Notes: a model not told the origin generated them from the letters alone. A DNA stretch of 6,067 nt from Betaproteobacteria bacterium (GCA_947456915.1 CANGUQ010000248.1:1-6067); one strand, 5' to 3'; shown: positions 1 through 5,689, counted from the first letter of the stretch. Numbers and translations: made by a program.

Positions 1-1304
1 AGCGGATAGGCCACGCCCGACCACCAGAAGTTGTATCCGCCCATGTCGGCGCGCAGGTTCGACCAGCCTGAGCGGGAGTCGCCGGCATCGACCACCCCGG
101 GGGTGCCGTTGTCGATCAGCATGCGGATCGGCGCGCCGTAGGCGCCCGGACTCTGGAACATCCAGCGCTCGCCGTTGCCGTAGGCGGCGAAACCGCGATC
201 ACCGTTGCCGGGGAGGTTGTTCGGGCCCGCCCACCACGGCCAGTAGTCCGGGCCACCGTCCAGACGGAACCCCGGTGTCGCGACGTTGTTGTTGGCGTAG
301 CCGGTTCGCGGCGAGACGGTCGCATTGCCGAATCCCGTGCCCGAATCGCCACGGATCTGCCGCGCGCCCCACGGTGCACCCGGGTCGGCCGTCGGGTAGA
401 GGCTGACCATCGACTCGTCGAGATCGAGGAACGGCTCCCAGCGCTGCCAGACCTGGTTCAGGAAGCGGCCGCTGTTGCGCGCATAGGCGCTCGGCGCGAA
501 CACCGTGTTCGGCATCAGCTGCGCATAGGACGCCTGGCACTGGTTGCGGTTGGACCAGTCGTCGGTCCCGCCGAACGAGACGCCGCCGCGGACGCCGCCG
601 ACCTGCCGCGTGCCGCCGGCGAACTTGTTGAACGACGGTGCCCACAGCAGCGGCGAAGTCTCGGCAGTGCCCGCCGGTGCCCACCACAGCCAGTTCGGGT
701 CGCCCTGCCACCAGCCCGGCCACCAGCCGCCAGAGGTGTCCCTGCCCCCGCCGTAGTTGCGGATGAGCATTCGCGGCGCGGGATCGCCGGGGATCGGGTT
801 GAACCAGCTGGAGAAGATCGTGCTGTAGTAGGCGTAGATCCAGAGGTTGTAGCGTTCGTTGAACGAGGATCCGCCCCAGTTGCCCCACGGGCTGGAGGGG
901 ATGTCGGGCTGCGCGAGGAACGAGATCGCGTTCCCCAACTCGCCCTTGACCGTGCTCATCGCCGTCCAGTTCCCGCCGACGCTGGCTGCGGCAGCGTTGT
1001 AGTGGTCCCAGATGTTGCTGGGATAGATGAGGTTGGGATCGCTCCAGAGGTACTCGACGTGCGAATCGTAGTCGCCGGGATACTCGCGCCACGGCTCGGC
1101 GATGTTCATCCGGTCGTTGGTGCCCAGCACCAGCAGGATGTTCGGCTCGGGGTTGGCGCCTGGCGCCGCGCCCATGTAGATCGCCGTGTCGCGCACCGCG
1201 GTGTTCGACACGATCTGCGCGACCGCCGGCAGCGGGCTCGCCATCAGCGCGATCATCAGCCAGACGATGGCGCGTTGCAGGGGATGGAACGGACGATTGA
1301 ACAT
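1..1304 (-). CDS. pilY1: PilY1-like type IV pilus tip protein, N-terminal part (truncated by window edge)
   Basis: The frame is open from the ATG at 1304 to the left edge, giving 434 complete codons and no stop. PilY1 proteins are large secreted or tip-located factors that act with the minor pilins in pilus assembly, adhesion and surface sensing. Residues 1-29 form a signal peptide: R4 and R11, a hydrophobic run 12-22, and an AVA cleavage site before Q30. Residues 54-66 (PNILLVLGTNDRM) fall where PilY1 proteins usually carry a von Willebrand A strand and the DxSxS metal motif; here the motif is absent. A segment like YDSHVEYLWSDPNLIYP (79-95) follows, as in other PilY1 N-termini. Tryptophan is exceptional: 28 in 434, including a cluster at 194-210. 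An AGAGG element at 1315-1319 lies 10 bases before the start. Being last in a pilVWX cluster supports the call. The C-terminal beta-propeller expected of PilY1 is outside the window, so the family name rests on the N-terminus and context. Confidence 0.82.
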   Translation of the reverse strand, partial: MFNRPFHPLQRAIVWLMIALMASPLPAVAQIVSNTAVRDTAIYMGAAPGANPEPNILLVLGTNDRMNIAEPWREYPGDYDSHVEYLWSDPNLIYPSNIWDHYNAAAASVGGNWTAMSTVKGELGNAISFLAQPDIPSSPWGNWGGSSFNERYNLWIYAYYSTIFSSWFNPIPGDPAPRMLIRNYGGGRDTSGGWWPGWWQGDPNWLWWAPAGTAETSPLLWAPSFNKFAGGTRQVGGVRGGVSFGGTDDWSNRNQCQASYAQLMPNTVFAPSAYARNSGRFLNQVWQRWEPFLDLDESMVSLYPTADPGAPWGARQIRGDSGTGFGNATVSPRTGYANNNVATPGFRLDGGPDYWPWWAGPNNLPGNGDRGFAAYGNGERWMFQSPGAYGAPIRMLIDNGTPGVVDAGDSRSGWSNLRADMGGYNFWWSGVAYP

Positions 1305-1355
1305 GGTCGTGACGCCTCTGGGTGAACTGTGCCGGTAGAGGGCAGACTGCGGGAT

Positions 1356-1871
1356 TCAGATGCAGGAGTTCGGGGGGATGTTGACCTCGACGCCCTGGGT
1401 GACGCGCTGGGTGCCGCCGAGCACGCTCGTGGCGACCGCGGTGACGTTGAAGCTTGCCTTGGGCACGCAGTTGGCGACCCCGGCGGCACACAGCGAACTG
1501 CCGTCGGCGACGTAGCCGCAGGCGATCTGTTCGATGGTGACGGTAGCCGTGCCGCCGACCAGCGTCGGGGGCGTGAGCACCGCCCGCGCAGGGCTGGTCA
1601 AAGGCAGCGTGGTGAAGCGCGGCGCCCAGCGGCCGGAATTGGCTGTCACGACGCCGGTGATGGCAACTTCGGCGTTGGCGAAGGTCTCCAGTGCGACCTG
1701 ATTGGCACCGCCGATGCGCAATTCGAGGATCGAGGTGCGGATCATCGAGATCACCAGCAGGCTCATCACCGCGAGCATGATCAGGCCGACGACCAGCACC
1801 GCGCCGCGCTGCCGGTGGGGCGCACCCGCGCGCCGCGAAGAGACGGGGATGAAGGCGGATACAGTGTTCAC
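1356..1871 (-). CDS. pilX: Type IV pilus minor pilin PilX
   Basis: This 171-residue protein starts at a GTG. I chose that start because GTG overlaps the pilW stop as GTGA and has AGGTG four bases upstream; the longer open frame to 1967 would run inside pilW. Residues 19-23 (HRQRG) precede a hydrophobic helix at about 24-43, followed by SILELRIGGANQ (47-58), which resembles the TLEERMAGN-type motif of PilX. Processing by the prepilin peptidase would be after G23. The usual glutamate at mature position 5 is V28, so this pilin lacks Glu5. That resembles GspK-type tip pseudopilins, to which PilX is considered equivalent. Cysteines C118, C128, C135 and C170 could form two disulfides. PilX is thought to cap the minor-pilin priming complex. 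It lies between pilW and pilY1, the usual arrangement. Confidence 0.87.
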   Translation of the reverse strand: MNTVSAFIPVSSRRAGAPHRQRGAVLVVGLIMLAVMSLLVISMIRTSILELRIGGANQVALETFANAEVAITGVVTANSGRWAPRFTTLPLTSPARAVLTPPTLVGGTATVTIEQIACGYVADGSSLCAAGVANCVPKASFNVTAVATSVLGGTQRVTQGVEVNIPPNSCI

Positions 1872-3088
1872 AGGGCACCTCGACGGCCTGCGGTGTTGCG
1901 TACGACGAAGGTCTGCACGAACACGTGGCGCAGATACTGGCATTCGAAGGCAACTGCGGGATTGCACGTGAACGGCGGCGAATTGCCGGCGGTCAGGTCA
2001 TAGCGGTTGCCGCTGTCGTCGAAACCGGCGCGCGGGGAGATCGAGCGCATCAGGATCCCCACGCGTACCGTCACCACGTTCGCCCAGTCGGCTGCGGCCG
2101 GCGCCGTGCTCTGGCGCTCCGGAGCGCCGTCGTTGTCGGCGTCGATGCCGTAGAGAAACCCGATGCGCTCGACACCCTGCACCAGCGGGACCTCGGTCAT
2201 CGTGCGCCCGTTCAGCTGCTGGCGCACCAGTGTCGGCCGCGGCCTGCCTTCGTCGTCCGTGGCTGCACAGTCGGGCGGCGTCGCGGGGCGGCTGCACGGC
2301 CGGATGTAATAGACGTGCGCTGTGTACTCGTAGATCGGTGCATCCACGGGCGGGTTGATCGAATCGGTGATCTGACGGCCCGCTCCGGCCGCCTTGAGCG
2401 CGGCCAGGCGCGCGCCGCCCCCGCGAAACAGCATCGGCCCCAGTGCCGGATTGGACTGCACGTAGATCGTGTCGTTGTTGAACAGCGCATCGGTCAGATC
2501 GCCCGGCGTTGCTGCGCTGTCGCGCACGACGATACCGTTCGCGCCGCGCGTGACGAGGATCTGTCCGGTGACGAAGTTTGCCGGGCGGATGCACGGAAAC
2601 GCGCCGGCGACGGTCGCCGGGTTGAGCAGCGCCGCACCGCCAATCGGCGTGGTGTCGAGGTCGATCGGCAGCGCCCAGTTCACCGCGGGCGGATTGGTGG
2701 CCGAGCCGCAGTCGTTCAGGATGTCGACCTCCTGCCCGGCCGACGGCGCTGGCTGCGGCAGTTCCACCCGCGTGGTCTGCATCGAGGACAGCCCGTAGAA
2801 GCCGGCCAGGCGGATGCTGTCTCCCAGATAACGCATCGCCTCCACGCCGCCCTCCTGCATCCGCGCGAACTCGTCCTGGCTGCGGTAGCCCTGGGAAGTG
2901 CCGGCCAGCATGACGAGCAGTCCCAGCGTGAGGAACAGCCCGATCGCGAGCCCGACCATCAGCTCGACCATCGACAGGCCGCGTTCGCGCCGACCAGTCA
3001 CGAACCGTGCAGCCAGACCGTCGCAGCTGCTGCATTCGTGCCGGCGGCGAGCGGCGGGTTGCACACGCAGGGCAGGGTCGGTACGCAT
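1868..3088 (-). CDS. pilW: Type IV pilus minor pilin PilW
   Basis: This 406-residue protein is the largest minor pilin of the set. A long basic leader (1-37, ending RRERG) precedes the class III cleavage site and the helix LSMVELMVGLAIGLFLTLG (38-56). E42 is the mature Glu5. PilW hallmarks follow: MRYLGDSIRLAGFYG at 85-99, ADWANVVTVRVGILMRS at 333-349 and YLRHVFVQTFVVRN at 385-398. Residues 316-324 (DADNDGAPE) look like part of a calcium loop. The start ATG overlaps the pilV stop as TGATG, with GGTGA upstream. A GTG at 3001 would give a short conventional leader but has no ribosome-binding site. The leader contains C19 and C22, and the mature part six more cysteines (C127, C166, C265, C274, C375, C383). 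PilW links PilV/FimU and PilX in the priming complex of characterised systems. The family call is firm; the exact start is less so. Confidence 0.93.
   Translation of the reverse strand: MRTDPALRVQPAARRRHECSSCDGLAARFVTGRRERGLSMVELMVGLAIGLFLTLGLLVMLAGTSQGYRSQDEFARMQEGGVEAMRYLGDSIRLAGFYGLSSMQTTRVELPQPAPSAGQEVDILNDCGSATNPPAVNWALPIDLDTTPIGGAALLNPATVAGAFPCIRPANFVTGQILVTRGANGIVVRDSAATPGDLTDALFNNDTIYVQSNPALGPMLFRGGGARLAALKAAGAGRQITDSINPPVDAPIYEYTAHVYYIRPCSRPATPPDCAATDDEGRPRPTLVRQQLNGRTMTEVPLVQGVERIGFLYGIDADNDGAPERQSTAPAAADWANVVTVRVGILMRSISPRAGFDDSGNRYDLTAGNSPPFTCNPAVAFECQYLRHVFVQTFVVRNTAGRRGAL
1876..1880 (-). promoter_or_regulatory. Ribosome-binding site of pilX
   Basis: AGGTG on the minus strand lies four bases before the GTG at 1871. 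With the GTGA stop/start overlap it fixes the pilX start at a GTG rather than at the upstream ATG of the same open frame. Confidence 0.6.
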
Positions 3089-3681
3089 CAGTTCACCGTC
3101 AGCACGTCGATGGTGACGACGCGGCGCAGATTCTCGTTGCCGAACTGCCCGGTGCCGCACGTGGAATTGGTCGGGGCGGCGGTCGCGTCGCGTCCCTGCC
3201 AGGCGACCGCGATGCGGTAGACGCGGGCGTTCATGCCGGTGCCGGCGATCACCTGGCCGGTGTCGACGATGCAGCCGCGAGCGCCGACGATGCCGCCGAT
3301 GCTGGCGCCCGTTCCGACCTGGATCTTGTTGACACCGGCCAGCGCACCGTCCCACAGCGCGGTGTCGTAGTCGGCAAGCTGCGCAGTCGTACAGGTGGTT
3401 CCCGCGCAGTTGGGCACGCTGGAGCCGATGTTGGCGAAGCGCGCGCCGGCGCCGAGCGGAGTGGTCAGGGGGGCGGCCGCGGCATAGGCCGCGGCATTGG
3501 CGGCGTTGGTGCGCAGGCGCTCCGCAATGTCGGTGGCGATCGCGAGCGCCTGCTGGCGCTGATGTGCCTCGAACAGGGAGCGCTGACCCTTTGCCATCAG
3601 ACCGGCGAGACCGAGCAGGCCGAACATCAGGATGATCAGCGTGATCAGGACTTCGAGCAGTGTGAAGCCTCGGCTCAGCAT
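3088..3681 (-). CDS. pilV: Type IV pilus minor pilin PilV
   Basis: This 197-residue prepilin has a 5-residue leader (MLSRG) followed by FTLLEVLITLIILMFGLLGL at 6-25; E10 is the mature Glu5. Features typical of PilV are the helix continuing with MAKGQRSLFEAHQRQQA (29-45), ADIAERLRTN-like sequence at 50-59, QLADYDTALW at 101-110 and YRIAVAWQGR at 155-164. Four cysteines (C92, C97, C137, C175) may form disulfides. The start overlaps the fimT stop by 7 bases and no good ribosome-binding site precedes it, which suggests translational coupling to fimT. The stop overlaps the pilW start by one base. This is the only pilin of the set with a short conventional leader. PilV is a minor pilin of the assembly-priming complex. 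Confidence 0.93.
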   Translation of the reverse strand: MLSRGFTLLEVLITLIILMFGLLGLAGLMAKGQRSLFEAHQRQQALAIATDIAERLRTNAANAAAYAAAAPLTTPLGAGARFANIGSSVPNCAGTTCTTAQLADYDTALWDGALAGVNKIQVGTGASIGGIVGARGCIVDTGQVIAGTGMNARVYRIAVAWQGRDATAAPTNSTCGTGQFGNENLRRVVTIDVLTVN

Positions 3682-4298
3682 GGCGGCGTGACGAAGTTCC
3701 GGTTGACCGTGTTGACCCGGCCGACCAGCCCGAACATCAGCGTGCGGGTACGCGCCCTGGCCGCGCCGCCGGTGTCATCGGTGATCGTGATCCCGTCGTC
3801 GGCTCCGACTGCTCCGGTGCGCACGACCTGACCGCGCGGCCCGTAGATGATGGTGTTCGCGAACTCGCCGACCGTCGAGCAGATCCGCACCGGTGGCCCG
3901 ACGGCCTGCTGCACCTTGAGCCGTTCTCCGGCGTCCATGGTGTTGTTGTTGTTGGTGTCGACGAAGATGCACCAGCCGTCGCGCCATGCGGTGGGCGCGC
4001 TCCCGCCGACCGTGCAGCCGGCCGACCCGGCGCGCGCGACGAACACGCGTGCGCTGTACCGCACCGCCTCCGCGCGTGCGTAGGCGAAGTCGCCGGCGAG
4101 ATCGGAGGCCACCGAGCGCACCCGCTGCTCACGCACGAAGTCGGTGAAGTTCGGCAGGCCGATCGCCAGCAGGATGCCGGCGATCACCAGCACCAGCACC
4201 AGTTCGACCAGCGTGAAGCCGCTGCCGGCTGCCGCAGAGCCGGCCCGCGCCGGCTGCGGCAGCGCAGAATCGAGGGGGATGGCGGGGAGCACGGTCAT
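3675..4298 (-). CDS. fimT: GspH/FimT family minor pilin (FimU-type)
   Basis: This 207-residue protein has the prepilin helix FTLVELVLVLVIAGILLAIG at 28-47 with E32 as mature Glu5. PNFTDFVREQRVRSVASDL (49-67) and FAYARAEAVRYSARV (71-85) are typical of the GspH/FimT fold. The motif WRDGWCIFVDTNNNN followed by TMDAGERL (105-127) is characteristic of the family. Its loop D114-x-N-x-N-x-x-x-D122-x-x-E125 has EF-hand-like spacing. RICSTVGEFANTIIYGPRGQVV (138-159) is another family signature. Position before pilV makes it the functional equivalent of FimU; fimT and fimU cannot be separated reliably by sequence alone. The ATG at 4298 gives a 27-residue leader and lies 19 bases after the pilE stop. 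Its ribosome-binding site is weak. Cysteines are C95, C110, C140 and the final residue C207. Confidence 0.9.
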   Translation of the reverse strand: MTVLPAIPLDSALPQPARAGSAAAGSGFTLVELVLVLVIAGILLAIGLPNFTDFVREQRVRSVASDLAGDFAYARAEAVRYSARVFVARAGSAGCTVGGSAPTAWRDGWCIFVDTNNNNTMDAGERLKVQQAVGPPVRICSTVGEFANTIIYGPRGQVVRTGAVGADDGITITDDTGGAARARTRTLMFGLVGRVNTVNRNFVTPPC

Positions 4299-4317
4299 CG
4301 TCGTCGGAGAACGCGAT

Positions 4318-4863
4318 TCAGCGGGTGGTCCAGGAGACGTCGGTGCCGGCGTCGAACGCGCCGTTGCCGTTGATGTCACGCCAGCGCAGGCCTGTCGCAT
4401 CGACGCAGAGCCCGCCGTCGTTGCGGGCGGCCAGCGGTCCGCCGGCCCGCGGCTGCAGACAGGCGATGTAGCCCGCCGGCGGCCCGGCGACCGGGGTGAT
4501 CACCGGCGCGTTGTAGCGCTGGTCTATCGTCGTGGAAGGATCCGGGAAGGCCATCGGCACCTGGTTCGCACCGGTGCCCAGCCCGCCGGTGGCGTAGCCG
4601 CGCCGGTCGAGGAATATCTGCTCCTGACGCTGTGCGAAGTCGAGCAGCCACTGCTGACCTTCGGAGCGGTAGCCCCGTACGATGTAGTCCACGTACGACG
4701 GATAGCCGATGGCGGCGACGATGCCGAGGATCAAAAGAACGATCAGCATTTCGACCAGCGTGAATCCGCCGGACCCGGCCGCGCCCGGCAGTCGCGTGCA
4801 TACGGGACGCGATGCCGGGCAGCCGGCGATCGGTACTGTTTCGCTGCGGATCGCTCGTTCCAT
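4318..4863 (-). CDS. pilE: Type IV pilus minor pilin PilE
   Basis: This 181-residue prepilin has the helix FTLVEMLIVLLILGIVAAIGYPSY at 34-57, with E38 as mature Glu5. YRSEGQQWLLDFAQRQEQ and IFLDRRGYAT follow (about 65-92), the signature of minor pilin PilE and its relatives. A C-terminal cysteine pair (C135, C153) fits the pilin disulfide loop. DINGNGAFDAGTD (163-175) looks like a calcium-binding loop. The start is chosen among three adjacent in-frame candidates, GTG (4869), GTG (4866) and ATG (4863). GAGAGG ends five bases before the ATG, while the GTG codons sit within or against this ribosome-binding site. The resulting leader is long, 33 residues, and includes C15 and C22. The gene is first in the operon; in Pseudomonas pilE is the last gene after pilY1/pilY2. 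Confidence 0.9.
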   Translation of the reverse strand: MERAIRSETVPIAGCPASRPVCTRLPGAAGSGGFTLVEMLIVLLILGIVAAIGYPSYVDYIVRGYRSEGQQWLLDFAQRQEQIFLDRRGYATGGLGTGANQVPMAFPDPSTTIDQRYNAPVITPVAGPPAGYIACLQPRAGGPLAARNDGGLCVDATGLRWRDINGNGAFDAGTDVSWTTR

Positions 4864-4865
4864 CA

Positions 4866-4874
4866 CCACCTCTC
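4866..4874 (-). promoter_or_regulatory. Ribosome-binding site of pilE
   Basis: GAGAGGTGG on the minus strand is the best Shine-Dalgarno match in the operon. The GAGAGG core ends five bases before ATG 4863, which favours that codon over the two GTG codons at 4866 and 4869 that overlap or abut it. Confidence 0.6.
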
Positions 4875-4887
4875 AGACTCGTCACAT

Positions 4888-4916
4888 GTTATCGACAGCC
4901 CGCCCGATCACTCCAA
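4888..4916 (-). promoter_or_regulatory. Candidate sigma-70 promoter for the pil operon (proximal)
   Basis: On the minus strand TTGGAG (4916-4911) and GATAAC (4893-4888) are separated by exactly 17 bases. They match the -35 and -10 consensus at 3/6 and 4/6 positions. Transcription would begin near 4881, giving a short leader that still includes the ribosome-binding site. It is a weak match found by eye. Confidence 0.35.
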
Positions 4917-4990
4917 CGGCGGCAGACGAGCGGTTGCGTTCGCCGCCCGAGTGGCGCCCGGTGTGCGTTTGTTCCGCAGCGGCAGCGTGA

Positions 4991-5019
4991 ATTATTGCCG
5001 CCCGGTGCCTGCCGGTGCA
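4991..5019 (-). promoter_or_regulatory. Alternative promoter element upstream of pilE (distal)
   Basis: AATAAT (4996-4991, minus strand) matches the -10 consensus at 5/6 and stands out as an AT-rich island in very GC-rich surroundings. The best -35 at 17-base spacing is TGCACC (5019-5014), only 3/6. The start of transcription would be about 120 bases before pilE. Confidence 0.25.
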
Positions 5020-5060
5020 GCCCCGGCCGGCCGCCTCCCCGGCATCCTGGCGGTCAATTA

Positions 5061-5080
5061 GCGGCGCCGGCGGGCGCCGC
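5061..5080. repeat. Perfect 8-bp inverted repeat (stem-loop)
   Basis: GCGGCGCC and GGCGCCGC flank a four-base loop (GGCG). Neither side has a thymine tract, although TAATT follows it on the minus strand, so it is not a classical terminator. It may be a structure barrier between the divergent units or simply a product of base composition. Confidence 0.5.
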
Positions 5081-5128
5081 TTGAGCGCAGCCGGCAACGT
5101 CGCCCGGCGCCGCGACCAGCGCGTGACC

Positions 5129-5157
5129 GGGACACGGCGCGCGCGGATTGCTATCAT
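5129..5157 (+). promoter_or_regulatory. Candidate extended -10 promoter reading towards the tRNA gene
   Basis: GGGACA (5129-5134, 4/6) and TATCAT (5152-5157) are 17 bases apart, and TG at 5149-5150 gives an extended -10. A 6-bp dyad, GCGGAT/ATCCGC (5143-5148 and 5156-5161), overlaps the -10. Transcription would begin near 5164, about 130 bases before the tRNA, so the tRNA would have a structured 5' leader to be removed. No better promoter lies closer to the tRNA. Confidence 0.4.
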
Positions 5158-5291
5158 CCGCACCGCGCCGCCGCTTCACGGCTGTGTCCGGACATCCGGC
5201 AGGGCGGAGCCCGGACCGCCCCGCCTGCCGGCGGCATCTCCGGCCGCAGGCAAGGCCGGAACGACGGCGGCAGGGTAGTGGCAGTCCTCGC

Positions 5292-5367
<76 letters not shown>

Positions 5368-5370
5368 TTT

Positions 5371-5420
5371 CCGGCGCGCGCGTCACGGCGCGGCGCCGCG
5401 ACTCGCTGCTGCCGCGCCGG
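5371..5420 (+). repeat. Long-range inverted repeat just after the tRNA
   Basis: CCGGCGCG (5371-5378) is perfectly complementary to CGCGCCGG (5413-5420). Between them is a 12-bp palindrome, CGCGGCGCCGCG (5389-5400). It begins four bases after the tRNA CCA and could fold into the tRNA 3' trailer. It lacks a terminal thymine tract, so any terminating role would not be of the simple intrinsic kind. Confidence 0.35.
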
Positions 5421-5435
5421 GACCCGTGCAGGTGC

Positions 5436-5460
5436 GCCGGAATCGACTGATTCTTCCGGC
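5436..5460. repeat. Perfect 7-bp inverted repeat (candidate weak terminator or trailer hairpin)
   Basis: GCCGGAA (5436-5442) pairs with TTCCGGC (5454-5460) around an 11-base loop. An alternative hairpin, GAATC/GATTC, uses the loop region. Downstream is ACAAATCC with no thymine tract, so evidence for termination is weak. It lies about 70 bases after the tRNA. Confidence 0.4.
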
Positions 5461-5511
5461 ACAAATCCAGTTCCGCAGCGTGAACCGCTGCGCGGCGCGC
5501 CGACAGCGTTC

Positions 5512-5520
5512 TGCTAGAGT
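5512..5520 (+). promoter_or_regulatory. Candidate extended -10 element
   Basis: TGCTAGAGT provides an extended TG and a TAGAGT hexamer (4/6). No convincing -35 is seen at 16-18 bases. Transcription would begin near 5527. That is too close to ATG 5532 for a ribosome-binding site, but would give an untranslated leader of about 220 bases if the CDS starts at 5748. Confidence 0.3.
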
Positions 5521-5670
5521 TTCCCGAGTGCATGGGTGCTCCAGCAGCGCGATCGTCACCTTGGCGAGCGTCGCTTCCGGACAGCGGGCGCGAGGCCATC
5601 CTCGAGCACGGTGTGCGGGCTGGACTCGGCTTCACGACATGCGCGTCACTCTCTGCGCCGGAGCGCCGCG

Positions 5671-5689
5671 CACGATCGCGCCGATCGTG
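5671..5689. repeat. Perfect 7-bp dyad upstream of the putative diguanylate cyclase gene
   Basis: CACGATC (5671-5677) and GATCGTG (5683-5689) flank GCGCC. The symmetry would suit a dimeric regulator site or an RNA hairpin in the leader. It lies 58 bases before the preferred GTG start. Confidence 0.4.

Larger units (their letters stand above)
4864..5291. other. Intergenic region between pilE and the tRNA gene
   Basis: These 428 bases separate leftward pilE from the rightward tRNA gene. Short open frames exist on both strands but are arginine-, alanine- and proline-rich translations of GC-rich DNA, without good ribosome-binding sites or recognisable motifs. I see two candidate leftward promoters, one rightward promoter, and several dyads (4979-5001, 5061-5080, 5143-5161, and an imperfect one around 5200-5228). 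No protein gene is supported. Confidence 0.6.

Noticed and set aside
199..1953. A long minus-strand open frame of over 580 codons
   Set aside because: It lies out of frame across pilY1 and pilX, its translation is arginine- and histidine-rich with no recognisable motifs, and the two overlapped genes have clear family signatures.
1925..3220. A 431-codon plus-strand open frame opposite pilW
   Set aside because: It is antisense to a firmly identified gene. The translation is low in structure and rich in Arg, Ala and Gly, as expected from high-GC shadow frames.
4871..4886. CRP/Clp-like site TGTGA-N6-TGAGA before pilE
   Set aside because: One half-site is good, but the second matches TCACA at only 3 of 5 positions, and it would overlap or follow the presumed transcription start.
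4144..5061. A 305-codon plus-strand open frame opposite fimT and pilE
   Set aside because: It is antisense to two clear minor pilins, with no motif or ribosome-binding site to support it.
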